This document shows positions 11,301 through 20,700 of a stretch of DNA of 64,000 nt, in pieces; position 1 is the stretch's first letter; each line of letters starts with the position of its first letter. The stretch lies in assembly GCF_905115235.1 (NCBI RefSeq), contig NC_051851.1, positions 153,464,692 to 153,528,691 of the forward strand, in the 5' to 3' direction. Both the position numbers and the translations under genes were made by a program. The notes below the pieces were generated by a model, which worked only from the letters and a program-made list of their open reading frames with translations, was not told the DNA's origin and did not search any database. Source of the DNA: Hermetia illucens (taxonomy: Eukaryota; Arthropoda; Insecta; Diptera; Stratiomyidae).

Positions 11301-14300
11301 AACCAATGTAAGGAGGAGCAGGAGACGGTCTTACTCTTCATATGTTAGTGCTATCTCAAACGAAGACACCACAGTAAGGTTTTTGTTCAACGGAAAATTC
11401 GCGCATTCTCTGCCCCCAACAGAATGTTCTCAGATACGCAAAATTCTGCGAACGCCGCAGGTCATTGAAAGGACGATTTCTAGGGACAGTACAATAGGGC
11501 TAACGAAAGGCCTGAGTGGCAAATAAACTTGCTTCAGGGAGAACTTATGTATAACTAAAAAAAAAACATAAATCGGTAACTCGAAAAGTATACAAAGCAA
11601 CCGCACTTCTCGCGGATGTTTTACCAACAAGTCGGCAGGATGAAGCCTTATACACCTTGATGAATCAAGGTGTGGGACCACGAATCAATGCCTCACGACG
11701 AGCAACGAAGCATTATCTGCCCCATACATAAACATCACGCCCAAAAAAGAAGGTAAATAAAGATAGAATAGCTAGTAACAGAAAAGACGAGGAAACGAAG
11801 AAAGATTAGATCGGCTCTGCTCATTAAGCCGACGGAAAGCAAGACATTTGCGGAAGTTCTCAATGAAATGCAGGATGAAACCCGAAGACAATGGAGCAGA
11901 AATGTCCTCCATACGGAGAACGAAGGGTGGCGAAGTCATCGTCGAACTAGGTCCGAATATGACTAACATGAGTACATTCTGCGAAGCGGTCAAAGGGTTA
12001 CTGGGGGAGAAAGCTATCGTTTCTAGTCTAGAGCCTGTGTGCTCTCTAGAAATCGGAGATTTTGACTGCCGCACAGAAAAGGTCGAAGTGGAGGAGGCGA
12101 TAAAGCGTGAGTGTCCAGAGATAACCAATACCTTCTGTGAATGCTCTTGGCCAAAAACTCGCTGTGGTGGAAGTCCCCGAGCATTATGCGAGAACTCCTC
12201 AGCAGTAGGAAAATCAAAAATGGATGGGTAGGATGCGAATGCGGATAACCCTCATCTAGTGTTACAGATGCCTGGAATATGAACACACATCAGCAACTTG
12301 CAAGGGACCCGAGGAGAACAGCATTCCGTAGATGCAGTCAGATACGTCACCAAGTGAAAACCTGGCATGAAAGCGAAAATTCTGTTTTCTGCAGGGATCG
12401 TGGCGCATCTGGTGGGAGCGTTGCACACACTGCAGGTTCAGGGCGTGTCCAATCTTTAGGGTGAAACTAGGAAGGAACGATTGGACGCGACTAGCATGAT
12501 CCGCATCCTATTAATTAATATGCATCGAAGTGCAACCGCTCACCAGCTGCGGAGGTAAAGGATGATCTAGTGCTAATTAGCGAGCAATACCGGGACAGGG
12601 ACCCGGTCTTTTGGCATCTCGACTTATCGGGTACCGCTGCTATCTGGTTTCGAGGCGGGGTCCGACTTCGTGTTCTTACCCAAGGCCGAGGGAATGGATT
12701 TATCTGGATTCGGTGTTTAGGGATAACGTTTTTGGCGCCGACTTGATGCTCTGGAGGACGCCTCCCGGGAAATTCTTCGAAGCTCCTGGAACAGGCAGAC
12801 GCTGGAGAGCGCCTCAGGGCGTCGTAGCGATGAAGTTGATGAACCTGATAACGACAGCGTGTGAGGCCCCGGAGGGGGCCCCAGCGTGACAAGTCTTATA
12901 TGTACTGATGAACGGCAAAAATTACCGACCTCCGGAAGGAGTGTCACAAGCTCCACCGTTTGGCACAACGTTTACACGCCCGCGAGAAGGCATGCGCCAT
13001 AAAGGCTAAGTATAGGTCAGCAAAAAAGGAGACTCCACAATGCGATAAATAAAATCAAAGCTCGTAGCTAGCAAAACTTAGTCAACGAAGTAAATGAACA
13101 CCCGTGGGGATTTGGCTATAAACTTTTCACCCGGAAAAACAGGGCTCTGCGGAAACCCTGCACACTAAGTACCGACCAGATGGACCGCATTGTACGGGCA
13201 TTATCCCCCAGACATCCGCACGTTTTGATGTCAACATTGCAGAAAGCTTCGAAGAGTACCCCCTTTTCGCAATAAGAGAACTGGAAGAAGCAGTTCTCAT
13301 CATTGAAAATAAGAAAGCGCCAGGTGCTGATGGTATGCTGGCGGAAGTTTACAAACTGGTGTTTCGCCAACGCCCAGAATTCCAGCTCGGGGCGTTCAAC
13401 GCTTTCCTGAAGGAGGGCATTTTTCCTTGTTGTAGGAAAGTGGCGAAACTTGAAGTAATCAGTGAAGGAAAAGGAGACTGAGTTACCATCTGCATACCAT
13501 ACTCATCAAGAGTAGACTCGCTGAAGCGATCCGCGCTTTCGAGGTCAGATCGTGGATGCGGTTTATCGAGCGAAGGCACACAGTCGCCGATCTCGGCGCT
13601 CCTCATAACGCTTGCTGTCAGAAATGTCTTCAATTCCCTAAGATGAACAAATATAATAGGCACATTAGAAAACGCATTACACGTGCTAACATATCTCTTG
13701 CGGATATTGAGGGTTAGATGAAAGACTGCTGCCTGCTCTATGAGACACTAGAAGGACAGAGGAGGATGGAGATCACTCGGGGAACTACCCTAGGGCCGGA
13801 CCTCTGCAACGCTTCCTACGATAGTTTGCTAAGACGTCGCACTTGGTCGGTTATGCAGACAATGTTGCGACACTTGTTGCCGGGCGCACTGTTGAACAGG
13901 CGCAAAGTAGACTTGGGATATTGATGCGATGGATGAGCGGATGGACGACTGCTCATGGTTTCAACCTTGCGCTGGAAAAAAAACAAAAGTAATCATCTTG
14001 ACCAGAAAGAAAATCCCGAGCCTGGGTTCCATACCGATCGGCGAGTTGACTATAGAGTCAAAATCAGCGGTTTTATACCTTGGTTTAATGCTCAACTTGA
14101 AGAAGAGCTTCTTTTAGCAAATCAAAGCAGCGGTGGACAAGGCTAATGGCGAATTTTGGAGGTACTATTTCTACCAGGACACGTCTGCTTATGGAAGCAA
14201 CGCAATCCGTTCTGCTCTATGGCGCGGAGGTGTGGACTAATGCCTTGACAAGAGGGGCGTCAAAACGGAATTTTGAGGAGGTAATTATTTAGGAAATACT

Positions 14301-16246
14301 TTATGTAATTGTATGTATTGTATTTAATGAAATATTCTGTTTGTTCCTCAGCTGATTTGACATTTCGTCGCAATGTTTTTAAATCACAACGCCAAGGCGA
14401 TCAAAAACTGACATAACGCTCGCGGTTAGATGCAAACTCAAACGGTACGCCTTCCGTGCACACCGCGAGTGATATCATCACCCAGAGTAGGAGGTGCATC
14501 GTTAGTGCCTTGCTCAGGTACAGAGAGCTTTGCGAGTTGCATCTGCTTATCGCACTGTCTCAGAACCCGCCGTGATGGTGATCGCGAGAGTGATCCCCGT
14601 TGCCCTAGTTGCTAAGGAGCGTAAAGCTATCTACAGCCACAAGGGCAAAGATTTACAACAAGTAATGGAGAACGTAAACGCATATTTACCAAGTGACAAA
14701 TCTTTTAGCAAAATCACTCAAGAGGCTAATCGACAATTTAGATCTCTGGTTGAACAGTCCTACCGAAACAAGATTGCGAAAACGTGGACGACGCCGAACG
14801 CAGCTTTCGTCAGCAGTTTTATGCAGACACAGGGGAGCTTTCTCCAGACAACATCAGAGAGATGCTGAGGAACGCTGACAGATGAAGTCGTGTTTCGCAT
14901 TATGTTTGGCTCATCTTGTTGCGAAGAAAATGAAGCTCGACCAGCAGACAAGGAGTCCCCTGAACTAACGACTGCCTTCCTCATGTCCCGCTCGTGAAAG
15001 CAATTCCCTGGCTTGAAGGCTTGCTAAGCCACGAAAACGGGAAGGCTAGATTGAAGTAATGTATCAAATCGTTCCAAGCTAGTTTTCTGATAGCAGGGAG
15101 GTGTTTAGTTGGTAGTCCGGTGGCGTATTGTTGAGGGAGTCTAACACTCCGTGCGTAAACGCGCTTCCCCCCAAAAAATTGAAAAATACATTTCCAGACC
15201 TATAACAATTGTAAATTATTACTGGAAACCTTACGCCGAACGAGGCTCATCATTGTTCCAGAAAATGATGTCTATTCTCACGACCCGGTGAAGCGTTCTT
15301 CCTCATTTCTCGTTAGTTATTCGACACTAAACCTCAAATGGATTTTGATGCAATTAAAACCAACAAAAGGGAAAACTTCTTTTAATGATGCAGCTTGGTA
15401 GTCACCATTTCACTTGTTCAACATATGAATAGAAAGACAAACCGCAATTCATTGCGAATTTAACAAAGTATGCACACGATTGCTTGGGGTGGAGGCCTTG
15501 TAGAGCTTTTCACAGTGATTCTGAAGATTGTTTTATTCCTACACTTCATGAAGTGTTAAATTCTGGATGAAACCAGCAATTTCTTGTTTGTAAACCAATT
15601 TTCATCCACATTTAAGTCGCTTATATCCTTATGGGCATTTCTTCACATCGGACGAAAACTAGCGCAAGCGGGAAAGGGGCAGGGGGTACGTGTGGCACGT
15701 GGCAGGGAAGATATTGAATGAAGTTCAAAGATAGAGAAGAAAATTTGTATCTAACGTTGATTATATATCACCCGCCCTCCTCCCCTTCCCTATTAAGTTT
15801 GACATTGGCAACGACAACATTCCGAGCACGTCCTGAAACTTAACCCAGCAAAATCCTTATTTTCACGTCCGGGGCGAATATGCGCAAAACTACTTCCTGC
15901 TCAGCATTTTACTTTTATCGACCTTGGCCTTCGTCTTAAGGACATTTACGTTAAAGATTTTTCACTGATTCCACTGTTTTCATCCGTTGAGCCGCTCGTT
16001 TACCCGGGGCAGACCCTTCCCAACCAATGACAAAGGAGCTTTTTTACAGGCAGAAAACAAAGAATATACTGAACAATGGAATGAGATATTTACATTAAAC
16101 TTGGTTCCAGCCCTTTCCGTCAACATCTTCAATGAATTCGCGGCGATTCCAAATTTTCGCGACCGTTTATTGTCCGTCACTTTGTAGCCTTGCATCTTCT
16201 TAGCGGACGTTAGCGAACTGATCATTGCTCCATCAACGGTCGACAT
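5379..16246 (-). CDS. Drep4: Caspase-activated DNase (CAD/DFF40), three exons
   Basis: Apoptotic nuclease that makes internucleosomal DNA breaks once released from its inhibitor ICAD/DFF45. Coding exons on the minus strand are 16246-16094 (51 codons), 6532-6406 (42 codons and one base) and 6343-5379. The two introns (16093-6533, 9.6 kb; 6405-6344, 62 nt) have GT-AG ends and matching phases (0 and 1), giving 414 aa. Residues about 20-88 form the CIDE-N domain (GYKVTDNKRSRKFGIAA, then CSLYLAKDGMKVTDEAYF). The C-terminal nuclease has GHSINPY (H297), NLDH (D317/H318) and VCHDK (C377/H378), aligned with mouse CAD H242, D262/H263, C307/H308. C283, C293, H297 and C377 match its zinc site. Start choice: M1 at 16246, but M8 or M18 are possible. 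A DQTD caspase-like site is at residues 241-244. The gene appears intact. It is divergent from the ATP9 gene. The symbol follows the Drosophila orthologue by inference. Confidence 0.92.
6640..6785 (+). mobile_element. tRNA-derived SINE, 3' half, in CAD intron 1
   Basis: Matches the 3' half of the full SINE at 40080-40389 on the opposite strand: the run from GCGAGCGCATTGCTGAGCAC through GGTCTTGAATGAAGTGCTCT to the GGCCCTGATCCGA/TGAATTGTTG end. The 5' tRNA-like half is absent. Base differences and small indels indicate an older copy. Confidence 0.8.
7700..8175 (-). mobile_element. LOA/I-like LINE fragment (RT), broken
   Basis: The sequence parallels 31045-31610 of the larger LOA-like copy, for example the GTTAAGTGGCTGCCTCC block and the GAGAATTATATGCCGAGAAG block, in the same orientation with small gaps. 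It would encode the first half of the RT finger/palm region. It is heavily decayed and abuts an LTR-retrotransposon fossil at about 8190. Confidence 0.65.
8190..9135 (+). mobile_element. Ty3/gypsy LTR-retrotransposon fossil (gag plus an integrase-end piece)
   Basis: A gag-like segment (about 8600-8820; [34 protein letters not shown]) is homologous to the gag part of the fossil at 25080-27680. It is followed by a piece matching the integrase-proximal end of that element. Most of pol is missing. It is clearly broken, with several disruptions, and I saw no flanking LTRs. It is an old copy lying inside CAD intron 1. Confidence 0.75.
9185..9830 (+). mobile_element. RTE-like LINE (CFDP2-type family), 5' region with internal deletion
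   Basis: 5' sequence shared with the copies at 44700-44930 and 45405-45890: [17 protein letters not shown]-type residues, then a short lead to CFDP2-like endonuclease. It then jumps at about 9550 to the linker before the RT ([18 protein letters not shown]-type residues, about 9600-9660). The endonuclease is mostly deleted. The sequence after 9760 is a fragment ending in the LSGEATSQ stretch. Confidence 0.75.
9985..11525 (+). mobile_element. LOA/I-like LINE: RT C-terminal half and RNase H, broken
   Basis: Reading three frames gives an RT palm (AFAQAFADDIALIIIGKFI near 10335-10370, where FADD is the catalytic motif; WCLRNGLTVNAKKTELVMFA near 10435-10490), a thumb region (10540-10850) and an RNase H remnant (KVTTTFLAEINAISLATKS near 11000-11055). 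A C-terminal Cys-rich tail (about 11300) follows. Frameshifts and stops run throughout. It is one of four LOA/I-like copies here (also 7700, 29335, 59005). Confidence 0.7.
11665..11765 (+). mobile_element. RTE-like LINE sliver (CFDP2-type family)
   Basis: About 100 bp matching the stretch just after the first RT block of this family (SMPHDEQRSIICPIHK-like reading, compare 3040-3080). It lies directly before an R1-clade copy. Confidence 0.55.
11770..15180 (+). mobile_element. R1-clade LINE, longest copy, broken
   Basis: ORF1 about 11830-12420: [53 protein letters not shown], then degenerate CCHC knuckles. ORF2 starts near 12497 (INMHRSATAHQL), with endonuclease scraps to about 12800. RT blocks follow: RKNRALRKPCTLSTDQMD near 13135, KKAPGADG-like near 13320, TKVIILTRKKIPSLGSIPIG near 13985 and the thumb to about 14280. 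A further C-terminal part (RVASAYRTVSEPAVMVIARV) begins near 14430 and ends at a 3' UTR shared with the 33190-34400 copy. Unrelated sequence of about 140 bp interrupts it at 14285-14425. There are many frameshifts, stops and deletions. Confidence 0.85.
14285..14425. other. Short unrelated insert within the R1 LINE
   Basis: AT-rich block (ATGTAATTGTATGTATTGT and similar) that separates the R1 thumb from its C-terminal domain and has no counterpart in R1 reading. It ends near TCAAAAACTGACATAACG. The origin is not recognised. Confidence 0.45.
15181..16093. other. First part of CAD intron 1, no recognisable element
   Basis: About 0.9 kb between the CAD exon 1 donor and the R1 LINE. Moderately AT-rich, with no coding resemblance on either strand. 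Confidence 0.5.
16094..16246 (-). CDS. Drep4: CAD/DFF40 exon 1 (start of CIDE-N domain)
   Basis: The 51 codons from ATG end at a GTAAAT donor after the codon for N51. GYKVTDNKRSRKFGIAA corresponds to the opening strand and basic surface of human DFF40 CIDE-N (KLRALRSPRKFGVAG). The exon ends in phase 0 and exon 2 begins in phase 0 with CSLYLAKDG, the human LCLYEDG position, so the domain is continuous across the 9.6 kb intron. Reading past the donor gives no CIDE-like sequence, which supports this splice point. Confidence 0.88.
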
Positions 16247-17466
16247 GCTTGCCGGACTTATCGAGAAAAGTAATTAAGAGGGAGATAACACGGAAAGGAA
16301 GTTTTTCTGTTCACAGGAATGTGGAACTCCGGCAATGTACACGGTTTGCGGAAAACTTGTAGCTCTCAACTCGCGCGTTTCTCTCCGTATACGGGGAATG
16401 GTAAAAAGTGGATATGGACAACGAGGTTTGCTCTATATGCCGTCGATACTTGTGAGGAACTACTTGTTTACAAACTTGTGATGGAATGCGCGAAGTTCAA
16501 CCTGGAAGAAGAAATGTCCGTTCAAACGGGGCAGGTGAGGTAGGAAACTGCTGGTTTGTTGACATCCATTGACTTTTGTTTTGAATTATGGTGGTGGTGG
16601 GATTCTGATGCAGGAGTGTGGGCCTCGACAACATTGAACGTACCTCGGTGTAGTATAAGAAAGAATATGTCTGAAATTATGGGCGAGAATCGAATTTATG
16701 TTATTTTCGTTTTTCTTGAGTTTATTAGTTGCCAATCGCATTCAATTTTCCTAACTAGGATGTAATCAACTCAAAAGATACATGGTTCTAACATTTCTGC
16801 AAATTTCACCCAGAATGGTCACCCTTCTGAAATATGTTCTCAGGATGACATCTATCACATTTTGACATTCCATCACCAATTTCCCTAGCATTCTGCTCGC
16901 TCTCTGTCAAGTTTCTGACAATTGGAAATCATCGAACTCCGTCTGCCGTCGCGAGCAGCTATGAAAGCACAAATTCCTGACATTCTCGTCACTTTTCATT
17001 AGTAAAACTCCATTGATTCCTCAATTTTGTATTTAAATCCTGTAAAGTGTTTGCTCAATTTTTCGGTGCGTCAGCGGCAATAAATCGCCTCGATCTCGTT
17101 GTGCGTGAAATTCAATAATGTTCTCGGCGAGCCCGTGGCAAACCGACTCCTGGACAACTTTATCAATTCTCCCGGACACAGGGGCAGTTTTTAATTGATA
17201 CGCTCGACCTAAGGCGAATCAATTAGCCAAGCAACGACAACAATTGGTGATGATCAACAACAACGAAACTAAACTGAGTGGCAAGCAAACAACTTGTTTT
17301 AGGAGCGGCACACGAACCAGCGACAGACCGCCGGCCCCGTCGTCGAGCGGGATCCCCTTGTTGATCCACTCACGGACGCTGACGAAATCGCCGACTCAGC
17401 GACGAACGAGTTGGCGGCAGCCCGTCGAATCCGGTCGCGGTTGGGAGGAATTCCGAGATTTCATCG
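16247..17466. promoter_or_regulatory. Shared upstream region of divergent CAD and ATP9 genes
   Basis: About 1.2 kb between the start codons of CAD (minus, 16246) and ATP9 isoform A (plus, 17467), so it must hold both 5' UTRs and at least one promoter. The last 200 bp before 17467 are GC-rich and CpG-containing. I see no convincing TATA box. The open frame at 17244-17492 is in a different frame from exon 1A and is probably 5' UTR. Promoter placement is inference from position only. Confidence 0.45.
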
Positions 17467-17702
17467 ATGATGGACATGCAATTGCGAGACTTTGAGATGA
17501 GCGACTCTGAGACTGAGTTGCTCATCAATCCCGCCGCAGTTGCTGCGGCCGCCGGACGTACAACGCGACTTCGCTTGCGGAACGAGAGAAATGGTGAACG
17601 TGTTCATTTACTGCCGCCCGACACAACCGGAATTTTATTTCCCAAGAATCGTCGACGTCGAAACTTCACGCTGGCGTCCTGCTGTCGAACGTTAATTTGC
17701 GG
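17467..17702 (+). CDS. ATP9: ATP9 alternative first coding exon 1A
   Basis: Encodes 78 residues and two bases of codon 79: an acidic stretch ([14 protein letters not shown]), an Ala run, an Arg-rich segment ([15 protein letters not shown]) and a Cys motif ([10 protein letters not shown]) at the splice. The donor is GTGAGT, phase 2. The Cys-rich end joined to CWWWAW resembles the Cys-rich N-terminus of human ATP9A. Start is the first ATG of MMDM. Confidence 0.85.
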
Positions 17703-20700
17703 GTGAGTGCAAGCGATTGTTACAAAGTGGGTGGAAGGGACGTTTGTGAGTAGTCAGTACGCCGCCACGAAACATATTTCACGCTTTACTAGTCTTGCAC
17801 TCGTTTTCCTTCCTTTGCTGTTCGCTATTTCCACCTCTATGACCGCTACGTGAACGTTTCCCAGTGCTTATCTGATTGCATTCGCTCCGTAATCGTGACC
17901 TGCTTTGGACGACCTCAAGCGTTGCAAAAATTCCATAAAAGCAAAATTTCCAAAACATTCATCCGGGGAAGTCTGGTGTCGTCACATGTGGGTCCGCCGT
18001 GCATACTTTGACACTTTCTTCGTCCCCTTTCTCCCCCATTTGTTGTTTGCCTTGGACTCTGATATTCAATGCGGTGGTTTTTGGGGGCGGCATTTCGACT
18101 TAGCAAAACTATCATCCCATTGGAATCGTGCTGTCTACGATGTTCTGAATGAAACAAAGTCTTTGAAACTGCAGAAATGTGAAATCCGAAACTGGTCATG
18201 CTATCACTCCCAGTTCCAGTGAAAAACCTAAAAAACCAACGTATTGACTGAGCAAATTATCAGTTCAAGTTGATTGTGTGGAAATAGGCATTGAAATACC
18301 TTCTAGATCGGTGTCTAGAACGCCAGGGGGGAGATCAGTGTGAGCAAACAAAAGATTACTTTCGTGTTCGTGCTACAAATCAAAATATTATGAAACTATT
18401 AACACCGAGATATCGCAAGGGTTCGGAAATCTTCTAACTTCTCCCAACGGATTGAAGCTTCAGTCGTGAACTTTGTGTTTCTTAGTAAATTTCTGGTTCC
18501 AATTTTCCCACAAATCAACAAAGTGGAATTGTCTTCTAACTAAAATGTTCAGCTTTTTCTTTTCCATCTTCTCTCGAATTCGAGCGATTTCGACATTGTT
18601 TGAGGTCGTTTTTTGTATCCCCTAAAATCATCTCCATCTAACCGGTGTTCAGTAAAGACCGTGTTGACTTTTACAATATCAGGCATTGTACATTGTTTTC
18701 ATGCTGCGTCGGACTCTACTCCTCATGTTTCGCCCAATTTTGTTGCCACCACTTCACTTTGTATCGGTCGAGGAAGTGTTTTTGCTCTTGTGCGTGCTTG
18801 TTTTTGGCTCACAAACAGCTGCGAAATCAAAGCGGGAAAGTGAGAATTGGCTTCTTTATGTTAGTGACGGTTATGGTCTTGTATTGAAGAAGTCGGAAAT
18901 TATGCAGTTTCGGTTCATGTATATTTATAGACTAACAATTTTCAAGGTATCCGATTAGATATCGTTGCTAACTCGGAACAAGTTGGAAGCCGAAACTGGG
19001 CTTTCTGCTTCTGTCATGATAGGTTTTGTGATTTTTTCTATGTTAAGATTTTTAGGTGCACGATTGTGTCATTTGTACGGGACCACATTCATTCATATAT
19101 GATTTTTAAGGTTTTGTGTAAAACAAAACCTTATTAAAATTGATTCACTGTCTGTTTGTCTGTCACACACACTTTTCTCCAAAACGGCTAAACTGATCCG
19201 AACGAAATTTGGCGGATAGATGGGAACTAACTATGTGACACGGAGCTGTCATGCACTCGTCGCTCCTCACATCTTTTTCTTCAGCCTTTGTTCCGTTCAC
19301 AAGCGGGGTCGGCTCGTCTTGATCGGTCTCGCCACTTGATTCTATCAAATGCCTGATCTGGATGCAATCGCCAGGCTTTTAAATCTCCATCCATCATTTT
19401 GGTTGCTTAACATCGACTTCCATGTTCCTACCAATCTTGGCTAGTGAATTCTTGTTACTGTGGATTACGTGACCATATCATGATAGACGCCTCTCTCGCA
19501 GTTTTTCCACGATCAGTGCAACCCCATTCGATCGCGGATATCCTCATTTCGGATGTGATCAAAACGTGTCCGTTTCGGCCCGCCTTTTGGTCGTTTATCA
19601 TCGACTTTGATGCTCAGACCAATCTTGGGAAGCGAATTCTCATTAGCACGAATTGCTTTATCATACTATCGAAGACGCCTCTCTCGCAATTTTTCCAGGA
19701 TCGGTGCAACCCCATAACGATCGCGGATATCCTCATTTCGGATGTGATCAAAACGTGTCACGCCACTAGTCGAACGCAATATTTTCGTCTCCATTACCAC
19801 AAGACGACGTTCACTGTCTTTTATAGTCGGCCAACACTCAGAACCATAGAGAGCGATAGGACGGACGACATTGCGGTAAATTTTAGATTTGAGACGTTCG
19901 TTGATGTGACGATTACAAAGAACACCTGTTGTGGAACGCCACTTCATTCAAGTTGCGTTAATACGTGAAGCAGTTTCATAACGCAGTTATTCATTGATAG
20001 CATTGATCCGAGATATTTAAATTGCTCAGTTTTGGGTAGGTCACTGCCGCTGATAGTGATTGTGCCTGTTTCGTGAGGATCAGTCGAAAAAATTCAGTTT
20101 TATTCATATTCAATCTGAGTCCGTGTTGCATGAGGCGATCATTCAATCTTTGGACAAGTTGCTCGAAATTATTTTTGTTATTAGACGCTAGGAAAACATC
20201 ATCTGCATAAAGCATTGTATAGTATAGTATGTAATGTGTGACGGTGTCCATAACAAAAACAAACAGGAGTGGTGAGAGGGCGCTTCCTTGATAAATACTT
20301 TACTTTTTGGATCGTGGTAGACCAATTGAATCCAGCGCACGAGTTCTTCTGCCACTAAGGGTTGTCGTAGAGCATACCAGATGAGTTCGTGTGGCACACG
20401 GTCAAACGCTTTCTCTAGATCCAGAAATGGAATGTAAAGAGGGCGATGCTTCTCACGGTGTTTCTCGAAGAGTAATCGCGTAGCGTGTATTGCGTCAGTA
20501 GTTCCGCAGTTCTTGACAAATCTAGCTTGACTCACGGTTTTTTCAACGATTTCGCGAATACGGTTGTCAAGAATGCTTTCAAAAATCTTCATGGTATTAG
20601 AAATTAACCGGATCGGACGGTAATTTGAACATTCTGCTGGACTACCTTTCTTTTTAAGGTTTTGTGTAAAAACAAAACCGTATTAAAATCGTCTTATTAT

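Noticed and set aside
17244-17492. A longer N-terminal reading for ATP9 starting at 17244
   Set aside because: It is in a different frame from the exon 1A donor; only the frame from 17467 joins exon 2 in phase and shows ATP9-like residues.
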